From Drosophila persimilis (Eukaryota > Arthropoda > Insecta > Diptera > Drosophilidae), in NCBI RefSeq assembly GCF_003286085.1, contig NW_020825288.1, positions 27,156,001 to 27,220,000 of the forward strand: 64,000 bases of DNA, given 5' to 3'. The notes under the pieces are model-generated. The model worked only from the letters and a program-made list of their open reading frames with translations. It was not told where the DNA came from and did no database searches. A program made the position numbers and the translations under genes. Numbering within the stretch: position 1 is the first letter of the stretch; each line of letters starts with the position of its first letter. Below are positions 50,169-61,370 of this stretch, piece after piece.

Positions 50169-51232
50169 CAGTGTTGCCAGATTTTGATCGTCAAAATAAG
50201 CTAGATTTCACAAAAACACAAGCTAAAACAAGCTAAAAATTGTAAAAACAGGCCAAAAAATAGGCTAAAAATAAAAAAACACATAGATATACACATTTCT
50301 AATTGTGTTATAATTTTATCCAACTCGCTATTACCGAATCGGTATATTTATCGCTGGAACGTGTTAAATTTAAATATTTCTCCGGTAATTGGTAGTTGTG
50401 GCAACATTTGCCATGACGGCGCAATTCATATCTGTAAAATTCAAAAGAATTATAGTCGTATTCATATTCAAATTCAAATTCGTATTCAAATATTACTAAA
50501 ACAAACCTTATATTTAATATTGAGTTTAAGTATGTAACAGTAATTTTGTTCCTAAGCTTGGTCTTAACGATATTTATTTGACTGACTACACGTTCAATGG
50601 CAGGATTTGACCACGGTGGACTTAAACTTTCAATGGCAAATAACCCGATTTCTTCAAGAAGTTTGTTTTTGCCAGCATCTTTATAAGTCAGTACTTCTGA
50701 CCAAAGCTTTATAGTGTCATCCAATATGGAAATGAGATCATTAGGATTTTTTTTATGTTCGAGTACATTTTCTGCTGCAAAAACTTGCAGTTTTTCCAAT
50801 GTCTCAAAATTATCTGGAAGTCTGAAATTAAACAGCAGATTATTATTTATTTTTAATATCAAATCCTATTGAAGCTTACCTTTCTCTGAGTTGGATAATA
50901 AGCTCCTTTATAAAATCTTTGCACCTCAATTTTACACAATTACACATTTCACACGATCGCTAAGTTTCTGTGTAGTAGTGACCGAAACTTTTCAACGAAA
51001 ATATACCATAAATGAATTCTAAAATACCATGATACATTAAAATATGTACAAATATGTATACTTTTTGTTTGATTTGCCTAAAAATATATGTAGGATATAA
51101 AAAGGCAAACATAAACAGAGTGAAATTAAAAAAGGCTAGATTTAAGGCTATAAGCATTTTCATAATTTTTCAAGCTTTTCCGTTTTCAAATAAGCTAGAT
51201 CTAGCCTTAAATAGGCTAAAATGGCAACACTG
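50169..51232 (-). mobile_element. hAT-family transposon copy with intact ends and target duplication
   Basis: 1064 bp. Terminal inverted repeats are CAGTGTTGCCA (50169-50179) and its exact complement (51222-51232). They are flanked by identical 8-mers ATTCCATA at 50161-50168 and 51233-51240, the target-duplication size of hAT elements. Subterminal AAGCTAGAT, CTAGCC and TAGGCTAAAA words cluster at both ends. The minus strand keeps part of a transposase-like frame. It is too short to be autonomous. Confidence 0.9.
50308..50862 (-). pseudogene. Remnant hAT transposase C-terminus
   Basis: 184 codons open on the minus strand within the hAT copy. NPAIERVVSQINIVKTKLRN matches the pattern of the hAT C-terminal dimerisation domain (…SVERxFSxLKxIKTKLRN…). 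It is followed by a low-complexity Glu/Tyr/Phe stretch. The DDE catalytic core, zinc finger and start are missing, so it cannot encode an active enzyme. The element was probably mobilised, if at all, by a full-length relative elsewhere. Confidence 0.75.
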
Positions 51233-51240
51233 ATTCCATA

Positions 51241-51600
51241 CTCGCTAACGTTATTTACGGTATATTTTTTAAATGAGACCGCATATTTTGGTGCTGTTCT
51301 GAGGGTCATACTGTAGAAATACTGGTTTTCGCCGCGCTCCCATGGTATTTTTGTCAATTTCATCAATCTATTAATTTCATTTTCAATGTTATATAGAAAT
51401 CCAATAAAAGCAAGTATTTTGAATAGGCCAATCATGTATAGAATTGATTCATCAATCGTACAAAATTGAGTGGGCATGGCTAAATGTTCCATATAGATAG
51501 TATTATTCAACGGAACAAAGAATTGGTCGTTTTTTGAATCGAATTTGAGTTCGCCGCAGTTCGCCCCAGTTCGCTTTAGCAACACAAATGTTGCGGCAAC
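51241..51600 (+). repeat. Dispersed repeat B, copy adjacent to hAT
   Basis: Positions 51340-51510 match the reverse complement of 21480-21610 almost base for base (ATCATGTATAGAATTGATTC region). The left end holds GGTATATTTTTTAAATGAGA and CTGAGGGTC, decayed forms of the promoter-cassette words. The 3' end has GTTCGCC repeats and GTTGCGGCAAC. Confidence 0.65.
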
Positions 51601-51639
51601 ATTTACTTGAAAACCGTTTTTTGGTCAAAATAAAATACA

Positions 51640-52130
51640 TAAAGGTAATTAAAAGAAGCAGTCTTGTAGAAAATGCATTTATCTATGGGATAAAGCTAAG
51701 TGGGCATATATAGCTTGAAATATAGGCAATACCCGATTCGCCGCAGTTTCGCTTTTGCAACAATGAGTCTCATTCCATACACAAACATGTTGCTAGTTCC
51801 AAGCACACATACCCTGGGGGAAATGGATGATATAAGATTGTGAATACGTTTGTCTTCCAAGGCTCAATAGGTTTCAGGATCGACATAAATATATACAAGA
51901 TACTAATAATGTACTTGAATATGTCTAAAGAATGTCAATTTGAGAAAAGGTCTTAATAAATTACGTTGGATCTTCATACAAAATTAGCGAAATAGGGTGT
52001 ACAAAGAGCTATACACGCATCACGTCTTCAAATACCAGCAACATTGCGACTGTTTTTTTTTACCTATTTTGTTTAAACCTTGTTTTAGCCAAAATACAGT
52101 AAAAGCAAGGATTAAAAACTAACCAATTGT
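51640..52130 (+). repeat. Further degenerate repeat B segments
   Basis: TTGTAGAAAATGCATTTATC…GTGGGCATATATAGC resembles the block at 52125-52190. ATTCGCCGCAGTTTCGC repeats the GTTCGCCGCAG seen near 51550. The order suggests an old tandem of repeat B units leading into the zinc-finger gene promoter. No gene is seen. Confidence 0.45.
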
Positions 52131-52346
52131 GTAGAAAATTGATTCATCAATGGGCTAAAATTATGTGGGCATGGCTAAATGTTCTATATAGCTAGTAATA
52201 TTCAACGGAATATGAAAAACGAGGAATATGTATAATATAACTTGAATTTGTCAGTATATTTATGGTATATTTTGAAAATGCGACGGTATATCTTGGTATA
52301 TTTCTGAGAGTCGGGCGGTATATTTTATTGATCCGCGGTCACACTG
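52131..52346 (+). promoter_or_regulatory. Promoter of the zinc-finger gene, embedded in repeat B
   Basis: Contains TATTTATGGTATATTTTG, ACGGTATATCTTGGTATATTTC, TGAGAGTCGGGCGGTATATTTT and finally CGGTCACACTG (52336-52346). This is a motif-6 array followed by plus-facing motif 1, about 300 nt before the ATG. Its reverse complement aligns closely with 17340-17450. The upstream part (52131-52260) matches the reverse complement of 21420-21550. Confidence 0.75.
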
Positions 52347-52642
52347 ACTGTGATTTTTGCAGACAAATTTTGAATTTTTGCAACAATTTTAATTTTAATT
52401 TTGCAAGTGAAATGCAATTAGAATAATTGTCGCGAAGTGCGTGACTGCGAAGATGTTGATGTGGCGGGGGCCTTGATACTTTAAAGGAGCTTCGGCGACG
52501 GTGATAAGCTGGTGCAGCAGGAAAAATCGGCGTAGGATACGAAAACTAGTTCTTACAACAACTTTTGGTCCCCCCAAACTCACGCACACAAACTCGCAGA
52601 CAGTTGTTGTTGTGGCAGACAGACAACAAGCTCCTCCCAAAT

Positions 52643-55600
52643 ATGGAAGGAATGGACCTGTGGACGTCCATGTTCTCGGCAGACTTCGAGGAGGGGGAGG
52701 AGGAGATTGAGCAATATGCGAATGAAAACGGTCTGGACAGCAATCCCGCCGGCGACAGTGACGACATTCTGCCCGAGGGCGATGGCGACGACGAGGACGA
52801 AGAAAACGAGGAGGAGGACGACGATGATGATGATAATGATGTGGAGGATGATGCGGAGGAGGAGACCGGCCGTGACAGTGGGAAAACAAAAGAACCCGAT
52901 CAGGATGATGATGCCATATTTCAGTTCGATCTGGAGCCGATTGTAAGCATTGGAGAGCCACAGGCTCAGCCACCGTTGCTGGCGCCTCCGGGTCCACTTG
53001 GCGCGCCGCCTGTGCGTCCCATGCATCGCCACTCACTGCCCAGGGCCAGCCAGGGTCGGCCCAAGGAGGGGCGTCTTTCGGGCGTGCTCACGCGGCCCAC
53101 CACCTCGCAGATCAATGCAACCGATGCGAACGGGATTCCCATCAACTATGAGCTGGGCGTCATCTACATCTGCCCCGCGTGCGGAGCGGAATTCCGGCAG
53201 CAGGATCTCTGGAAACGCCACATGAACCAGATGCACCAGTTCAACACGCGCCGCGGCCTCAACTTCATGGCCATGGACAAGCTCTATCATCGGTGCCTGG
53301 AGTGCAACAAGCGCATCGCCATGCATAGCCGGGAGAACCTGCTGAAGCACAAGTTCACCCATCTGCCGTTCAGGTGCACCAAGTGCTACATCTGCAAACG
53401 GGAGTACAAATACAGGTGAGTGGGACCCTCGAGAGAACCGTAAAGGATTCAGCTTACTTACGCAGAAATTCTTTGCAGACAAGACCTGATGGTCCACCTG
53501 AGGATGGTCCATTGCGACGAGGTGGTGGCCATGATGCGGGAGGGCTTCAACTTGGCGGGACGCAAGACGCGGGTGCGGGAGCCGCGCACAGAACAAATGC
53601 AACGCAAGGACCCGTTCCCAGAGGAGGATGATGAGCGGAACGATCTTCTCGAGCCGGAGACTGAGACTGTGCCACCTATGCTGGAAGAGGAGGCCCCGCC
53701 GAGGCGCAGGAAGAAGCGCTACCAAGGAGGTCCCTCCGGCGATGGAGGTGCGGATCTTTGCGAGGATTACATCCACTACATGTGCCCCGATTGCGGCACG
53801 GAGTGCGACACGCACGCCCAGTGGAGTCAGCACATTGAGTTTGTCCACGACTACGTCAGTCGCAGGGGGCTCAACTTCATCAGCGTGGACATGCAGATGC
53901 AGTGCCTCGAATGCAAGAAGGTGAGTTAGGTGCTTAGTCCTGGGGATTGCCCCTCTTAAAGAGCTGTACCTTTCCGCAGATTGTCATCCCCAACACCATT
54001 AAGACGCTGCGGGCGCACAAGTTCACGCATCTGTCGCAGCCCGAGTGGCTCCGCTGCAAGCTGTGCTACAAGGGCTACACGGAGCACCACGAGCTGGTCA
54101 GTCATCTGCTGAAGCAGCACCACCTGGAGTCGCTGATGCCCGAAGATTCGCCTGATCCATCACCCGTCAAAAAGACAGACGGAGGCGGAGGCGACGATTG
54201 GGAGGACAATGGAAACGGGAGCGTCTTCGATGACGTGTCGCCGCACTTTGAAGATGTCCCGCGGCGGGGAGGCCGTATCGGGAGCGATGACATGTATGAG
54301 CCCCACATCGACTACCTGTGTCCGCAGTGCGGCAAGGAATTCATCGAGAAGAAGCACTGGCGCACCCATGTGGTGCAGGTGCACGGCATGAACGACGTGA
54401 CGAAGCTCAACTTTGAGATAATCAACGATCGCCAGCTGAAGTGCACGGAATGCGCCAAGATCATAACAAACGCCTACGGCATACAGAATGCCCAGCAGCA
54501 CAGGATCACACACCTGCCATTCAAAGCGTACGCCAGGTGCCGCAAGTGCCACAAGTCTTACACGGACCGCAAGGGTCTGGTCAAGCATCTGGCCACCTAC
54601 CACCGTGTGGGCTACGTGCCGCGCAAAACCCTGAAAAGAGGCGGACGACCAGCCGCGCCGTTTGCGTCGCCCAAGCAGCAGCGCAGACAAATTGTGACCT
54701 TGGGAAAAGAGACCTACGAGATCATCTTCCTGGACGAAGAGCTGATGCACTCAAGTGTCGACGAGGAGAACGACTTCGGAGAGCAGATGCAGATGGCGGA
54801 TGAGGAGGACTTGCCCACTGTCAGTGCTGGCGTACCGCCGCCCAGCCCGAATCGCTACAAGTGCGTGGAATGCGGGACGCTGTTCCCCACCCAAGTGGCT
54901 CTCAAACTGCACATCAGCGAGGCACATACGTTCCGGGACCCCCCTCAGTACGGGGGATCCAAGAAGCTGGACAAATCCCAGGGCAAAGAGGAGTCGCCCA
55001 AGAAGAGGAGACTAGGAGCGGGTCCAGCAGCAGCACTGACACCATCATCATTGCCAGCGGCCACAAGCACTCCATCGTCGGGCACCGTAGAGCAGAACTA
55101 CATATTTCTGTGCCCCTCGTGCGGCGAGGAGTACAAGACGCAGTTCGAATGGCGCCGCCACATCAACGAGGCCCACAACTTTGACAAGCGGCAGTATCTG
55201 AATATGCGCCAACTCGACAAGTACCGATACCAGTGCACCCAGTGCAACGACATTGTGTGCAACTCCAAGTTGAAGGGGCTGCAGGACCACCACTTTCGCC
55301 ATCTGCCCTTCCGCCTGTACCTCAAGTGCCTCGTGTGCGGCACCTGCTACAACCACAAGCCCAACATTGCCGCTCATCTGAGGACGCGGCACAACATCTA
55401 CGAGCGCGAAACGCCCTGGCGGGAGCTACAGACCAAGCCCCAGTACTCTTATGTTCAGTCCAAGGAAAAGGACAGGGACACGGCCGTCAAGAGCAGGCCG
55501 CAATCACCCTCGCATGCAGTTGTGCCCTCCTCATCAGGCTCATCCAGTACCAGCAGTCGCCCACTCTGGCCGCAGTCCGAGAAGCGTCCGACACGGCCGG

Positions 55601-56592
55601 CCGGTCTCAACACCCTGGAGGACAGCATCTCGTACCACAATGCGGTGGACATGGACTTCATCACCTACTACTGCCCCAAGTGCAACAAGAACTTCGACTC
55701 GCACGCCTTCTGGCGCAAGCACATCGTGGAGCACCACAACTTCAACAGCCGCGAGGGCCTGAACTTCCGGCAGATCGACATCCACCACTACTTATGCCTG
55801 GAGTGCTACAAGCGTGTCACCGTCACTCATACCAAGGGCGCCATCGGGCAGCTCCAGTCGCACAAGTTCCGCCATCTGCCCTACCGATCCTTCAAGTGTC
55901 TCACCTGCAACGGAGAGTTTGTGCGCAAGCAGATGTTCTTCAAGCATCTCAATCGGGACACCAATCGGTGCGATAACAAGCCCAGCGCCGCAGAGGTGTT
56001 TGATGACGAGGAGCAGGACGCGATTGGCGTCACCGCCGCGGAAGATGAAGACGTTGAAGCCTCTGCCTATCGACTGATGTGCCCCCAGTGCGGCGACGAC
56101 TTCACCACCTGCAACCAGGCGGTGTGGCACAACCACCTCAACGTCTCGCACGGCCTGGACAAGCAGCTTCTGCACATTCGGAAGGTAGGCGAGGGGCTGT
56201 ACCGCTGCCACGACTGCAACGAGGAGTTGGCTACGAAGAGCAGGCGGGTCCTGCAGCAGCACCGCTTCAAGCATATGCCCCATGCCGGCTACATTCGTTG
56301 CCAACTTTGCGAGAGCGGGACGGAAGAGAAGGCGGCTGAAGTGCACAGCATGCGGGAGCTGCATCAGCACATCCGCGAACACCATCCGGCAGTGGACGAG
56401 AGTGACGAGAGGATGCTGAAGGTGCGCCAGCTAATGGACGAGGAGGAGACCGACGAGGACCGTCAGCCAACAGCAAACAGTGACAATGAATCAGGCTCGA
56501 CGCCAAACAATGGTCCATATATGCCGCTACCGCCGCATTTACTGGACGAGGTGGAGGATTTGGATTTCGAGGATCAGTATCTGCTGGGATAG
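52643..56592 (+). CDS. Multi-C2H2 zinc-finger protein with repeated three-finger modules
   Basis: Exons 52643-53415, 53479-53920 and 53980-56592 (63- and 59-nt introns) encode 1275 residues. The first in-frame ATG, MEGMDLWTSMF, is taken as start. An N-terminal Asp/Glu-rich tract (about residues 20-105) is followed by six modules at about 175, 357, 515, 781, 968 and 1104, each with three C2H2 fingers. The pattern is CPxCG with W before the first His pair, a linker with LNF-like core, CxxC…HxFxHLP, then CxxC…H. A single extra finger lies near residue 698 (YKCVECGTLF). About 19 fingers in all. No ZAD or BTB domain is seen at the N-terminus. A nuclear DNA-binding or architectural role is expected from the family, but the target is unknown. 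I cannot name the orthologue. The tail is acidic (EEETDEDR, DEVEDLDFED). Confidence 0.9.
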
Positions 56593-58495
56593 GGTGCCCA
56601 CCCCAATCACACCTGCCACCTCCCATTCCCAGTATCCACAATAACGTGTACTTCCAGTGGTCAACCGAATAATCGAGTCTCTCTAAAGGACTGAGAATGA
56701 GATTAAGCAAAAAGTATTCTTAGAAATTAGCCATTAGACACCGTATAACACCTAGCTTCCACTCATACTCATAGCTAGTTATTAAGTTTTGAGACACCAT
56801 CTCTCATTTTAGTAGCTGTAAGCCGTAAAATCTATTTATTTGAACCCTCGCGGATATCGACCACGCGCCCATAGACTCCACCAGATTTCAATGATATTTT
56901 CAAGACTATACAATAATTTAACTATATTTATACGCTTTCAGTGAGGTACCCGCAAGTCGAGCTGAAAACTTATTTAAGAGCACTGGTTCAAGTGCGCACT
57001 TTGCTGAAAACTGAAGGCTCGCCCGTGGCACCTCTGCTTTTTTTTTATATCGATCAAGCATGTTTGTCTTTATCAGCAAGCCATATGATATGATACAGCG
57101 ATGGGCTATGTACAAATCGGAAGTTTTAAGGTAACTATCTTAAAACAACGTAGAAGTTTTTTATATAGATACAGATGTTGGATCACCCGATTACGACAAA
57201 TGATTGGCAAGATCATAAAAGAAATCTATGTGCAGAGTTTCCGAAGGTAGGCGGGAATACTGAGGGGAGGTTGAAGTACGCAAAATATGCGTTGTGATGA
57301 GCCCAAGGGCGGAATGCCGGCGGCGACGGCACAGCTATCAGATCATATTTCAACTCAGCCGACAGTATGTGCACCCTCGGCTTGGCTGAGCTCAGATATA
57401 AATTTTGAAAGCTCCTCTTTCAGCTAGAGTGTGCGCGGGACCCTCAATGTAGATGATAGCTTGAGCATGTGAGATGCACTCCTTCTGGGTTAGCTCTCTG
57501 CTCGAATAATGATAATAAATAAGAAATTCCTTTCGAGAACTAATCGACTTACATATGCATGTGTTTCTATGGGAATGATGGTTTGTGATGATGATATATA
57601 GATTTCTCTCGGCACCTTGGCTTTGAAAATAACTAAAATATTGAACAATGATCTTATAGCTGAGCAAATCATTAAAAAATCGTATCATTTCGTTCTGATT
57701 TGGTCGGTATTTTTCATTTAAAACTAACATTTTCTCCTTTCCCCTATTTCTCGGCTTTATATCGATCCATGGAGCTATACGGCTGGTGCTTCGGGCGTCA
57801 TTTTACCAGAAGGATTATAAGAAAAATGCATTATCTGGGAAAATCGTGTTAGGGTTTATATATATATATAAGTCATAAACTTTCATTTCAATTTTGTCTA
57901 AACCCGCCACAAGCCGCAGCAGGCTGCAGGCAGAGCTGCATACGGGTCAAATTAGTGAAAAATCGTAGTAGTAGAACTGTGCGGCTCATACAATATGTGG
58001 ACCAGACCATACTCGTTAGAGCTGCCTGGGAAACGGTGGCCGTGTCTCGTGGGGGATGATTATAATACGATATGTACGGGGTACTCAAACTAGGCTAATA
58101 ATAATAAATAATAATTATAATAAATACTTTTGAAAAGCATAAACAATTGCACGCTCGTAATAATTGCAACTAAATGATAACGATAATACGATTTCGAATA
58201 CCAATACAGAATACAGATACGAATCAACAGAATTGGCTTAAAATTAAACAAACTGATTGGAATGGAATATTATCTCCGTAATTGACCGACATCCTGGTCA
58301 CTCTCCTGCCACCTGCTCCCTTCACTCCACATCCACTTTGTGCACGACGCTCATCCTATTCGACATTAAATGTAAAAAATCCATGCAAATATGCGATGTG
58401 TGTGTTTAGTAACAATTGGTTGCCGCCCATTTTCTGCAGCAGTCTATGTGATTGCTTGGCCTCGTGCTCCTGATCGTGCTCGTGATCCAAATCTC
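56593..58495. other. Convergent 3' region between the zinc-finger gene and whacked
   Basis: Should hold both 3' UTRs. It has an ATA/AATA-rich block at 58095-58135 and a TATA run near 57860-57870. The open frames at 57392-57730 and nearby are AT-rich and look accidental. No further gene can be supported. Confidence 0.5.
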
Positions 58496-59718
58496 TCACA
58501 ATGTGGGCATGTTGCGCCGACCGTTACTGTTGCTGGGCCCCGAATCGTTCGGATTCCCATCCTGTTGGGCCTTCTGCTTGGCCCGGCGCGCCTTTTGGCG
58601 CGTATGCTCTATTTGAAAGTCCTCCACGCGCAGGTTGAGCCGCATCATGTTGTTAATGATGAACTCCTCCTCCAGGATGTGTTCCGGGGGGGAGCGCATC
58701 ACGGCCAGGGTCTCGCAGAGGCCAGTGCAGGTCTTGCGCACTTTGTGCCGACTGAGCGAGGCGCCGATTATGACCAGGGCCACCTTGAAGATTACCCGAA
58801 TGCCCTCGGCCAGGAAGCAGTCCCACACGCGCAGCAGCGTCTCCCAGGGCAGGGTGCGAGTCATGCCGCAGAGGAACCAGTCGGTCATGTACAGCAGCGG
58901 CTCTACTTTGTGCTTCTGCAGATGGCGATACACTGGCGGGCAGGTCTTCTTCAGCAGGCCCTCCAGTATGCCCGCGTCGTTCTGTATCACCTCCAGGCCA
59001 GGTATGAAATAGTCCTGCAGGTAACTGCAAAGATCATCATACATAGCAAATCTTGGAATGGAATGGAAATAGATGGACCTACACATCACACACGCTCACA
59101 AACACCCAAAAGGCGTCCTCTGCTGGCAGGTGCATCAATAGGAAAGCAGCTATCGGTGCCTGCGCTTGACAGAATCCCACCTTGGGGTTGTATATGGAGT
59201 AGGCCTTCAGCACGTTGAAGAGCTCTATTTGGCCGACTTTCTGTTCGTCGAGGAACATTTCGTGGAACGGGAACTGACGGTGCTTGTCCTTCTTGATCTC
59301 CTCTATGGTCGCCGGATTGCCGGGCTTCTCCAGCAGCTCTTCGTAGACATTTGGATTCTTTTTTTTAAGCAGATATGCTCCGGATAAATAGAACCAGGCC
59401 TTGGGCCGCACCGACTTGGGTATGCCCTTGCGACATCGATCACGAATCTGTTAAAATACAGTAGATTATTATAGGAATGTAGAGGAATGGATTAGAGGAT
59501 ATCTATCTCACCTTTTTGTAGTTCTTCGACATGTAGATGGACCAATTTTCGATCATGTATAGCCATTTCTTCTCGCGGGCTATAATCTGGGCCTTGGACA
59601 GGGGCTCTTTGGGTTTATCTGTGCGCTGGAAGCCGCCGTAGAAGCCATTGCGATCCGGGCAGCTGGAGACGGTCGAGCACAGTGAGATGGTGTCCAGTGA
59701 GCGCGGTGCTGTGGCCAT
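58496..59718 (-). CDS. wkd: TBC1D10-type Rab GTPase-activating protein (whacked)
   Basis: Exons 59718-59512, 59447-59083 and 59024-58496 (64- and 58-nt introns) encode 366 residues. The N-terminus MATAPRSLDTISLCS is followed by a TBC domain from about residue 77 (KGIPKSVRPKAW). The dual catalytic fingers are present: Arg126 in IKKDKHRQF, and Gln163 in GFCQAQ. The family block QFPFHEMF and MTDWFLCGMTRTLPW are typical of TBC1D10/EPI64. The tail is Arg/Lys/Gln-rich and Asn/Ser-rich. Whacked acts as a GAP for Rab35 in seamless tracheal tube growth in D. melanogaster. The ATG is 36 nt inside an exon that starts at a ccttcag acceptor (59755), so a 5' UTR exon lies upstream, plausibly from the cassettes at 61.4 kb. 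Confidence 0.9.
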
Positions 59719-59754
59719 CGCCAACGCCAACTCTCCTGCCGCAACGACAGCAAA

Positions 59755-61364
59755 CTGAAGGCACAGAAAGTACAAGTATTACATCAAAGTACGCCCACTA
59801 AATGGATTGGCTCCACAACCATCCATTATGTATGCAAATTCAAAGGGAGAGGGACGGGACTGCGAGAGGGACAGATAGAACCACTGGTAATTTGCATTAT
59901 CGTTATTATTGTTATTGTACCTATAAGCACTCGCAACTGGGATGATACAAAGTGCGCAATTAAGTGGTCGGCGGCCCCCCATGGCTCTGAACAAAAATTA
60001 CTCATTTCCATTTCCATTCTCGACAGAATTTGGGCAATCTTGGGACGGCGGTCCCACTCTTATCACAGCTCACAGCAACATTATCAACATTAGATTGGGG
60101 GCAACTCAAGGAGATACCATTGAGAGATGTCCGTGGAACCATGAAAGTCACACCTTGTCATCCTTGGGGATCAGCTCCAAGCAGTCGATGCTGTGACGGT
60201 AGTGCGAGAAAAATAGGGAAGGCATGGCCCACAGCCAGCCGAGGAACCGACTATGCGGAAAAATGTGCCTCAACGCTGGTTTATAGGAGCTGCCAGTGCC
60301 CGTCCCGTCTCTTGGATAAACAGCTGTTAATTGGTTCCTTAATCGAACCATTACTAAGCCACTTGCTGCAGAAGTCTTCCGATTCCAAAAGTGAAAGCAC
60401 AGCTCAGCACAGCACAGCCCAGAAAGGGAATCGTATCGGATTGTGGGCCTTTCAGTTTCGCCCCTCCATGCCCCCCCTGCCTAATGAGAGAATCGCAAGT
60501 GCAGCAACTGCAAGTAATTGAGGCAACTGGGCCGTGCCTGCGCCCCGCACTCGAATAAACAGCTGGGGGAAAAAACGAACGAAAGATCGGAGAAAATCAG
60601 AGTGCAAAGAAAATTAGTTACTTTTCCGCTGATTGCCGCAGCGACAACCGACCTCGGGCAATCGGAATTAGAACCTTATCTGCGGACTGCGGGACGAGTC
60701 ATAAAACATGATCGCATTTGGCACAAGCAAACTGAAATGTTTCCGTGCCTCACGCCGCAATGACAACACGTCATAACGCCTTGGGGGCATGGCCACCCAC
60801 CCACCCACTACAAGTTTTGGGTTGGCTGCCATTTTCTCCAAAATCTAATAACATCAGGCATGCCCGATCCTCAAGTCGCATTTTGGTATCCACTCTTCAT
60901 CTCGCACATTTGTGTTTCTCAACAGAACATGTACATAGCCATTGCGAAAGCCCTCTCTAGAAAGCGACACATTGCTTTGATTTTGCCTACGCGCCCCGAA
61001 AACAAGTGTCTCTGTGTGTGCGATGGTGGAGCCCTCGCATAGACACATGTACCGTGATTCTCCGCTTAGCTGTGTGTGCGACACAATACATACCAATTGT
61101 TATTATTAACCAACGCCTCCGTCCCGTCCGCCCCCACATACGTCGTGTAAACTTTTTGCCTCACCTTTTGCTACGCTGTTCTCGTGCTGCTGCTGCTGCT
61201 GCTCCTGCTGTGGTCGTGCAATGCGCAATATGTAGGGGTGTCCGCGTAGCTTTCTTTTCATAAAGTCTTGCACATTCGGGTTATTAGTTTTCGCATACAC
61301 TTTGCGCCCGCACAATGTGTAGGATTATTGTTATGATTAACTTTGCTCTTGGCCACCCCTTCCG
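59755..61364 (-). other. Upstream region of whacked, probable 5' UTR intron
   Basis: No coding exon is supported. A donor-like CAAAAG|gtgagg lies on the minus strand near 61164, so a non-coding first exon starting just left of the 61.39-kb motif 1 is possible. The frame open there (61106-61315) lacks a leading ATG and does not match the phase of the next exon. Confidence 0.35.
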
Positions 61365-61370
61365 CCCCCA

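Noticed and set aside
51160-51585. 141-codon minus-strand open frame
   Set aside because: It starts in repeat B and ends in the right end of the hAT copy, crossing the insertion border, so it is a chance fusion and not a gene.
53033-53848. 271-codon minus-strand frame, and similar antisense frames at 54160-54750 and 55792-56385
   Set aside because: They are antisense shadows of the zinc-finger gene, created by its regular Cys/His codons. No independent start context or splice logic.
55233-55976. 247-codon plus-strand frame
   Set aside because: Out-of-frame shadow within the zinc-finger exon. The true frame shows the regular C2H2 pattern.
57130-57480. Higher-complexity stretch downstream of the zinc-finger gene considered as an RNA gene or exon
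   Set aside because: No tRNA-like cloverleaf, no splice-consistent open frame and no repeat match could be found by eye.
61106-61315. Possible first coding exon of whacked ending at a gtgagg donor
   Set aside because: The open frame begins at TTG and not ATG. Its exit phase (1) does not match the phase needed to enter the exon at 59754. A non-coding leader exon remains possible.
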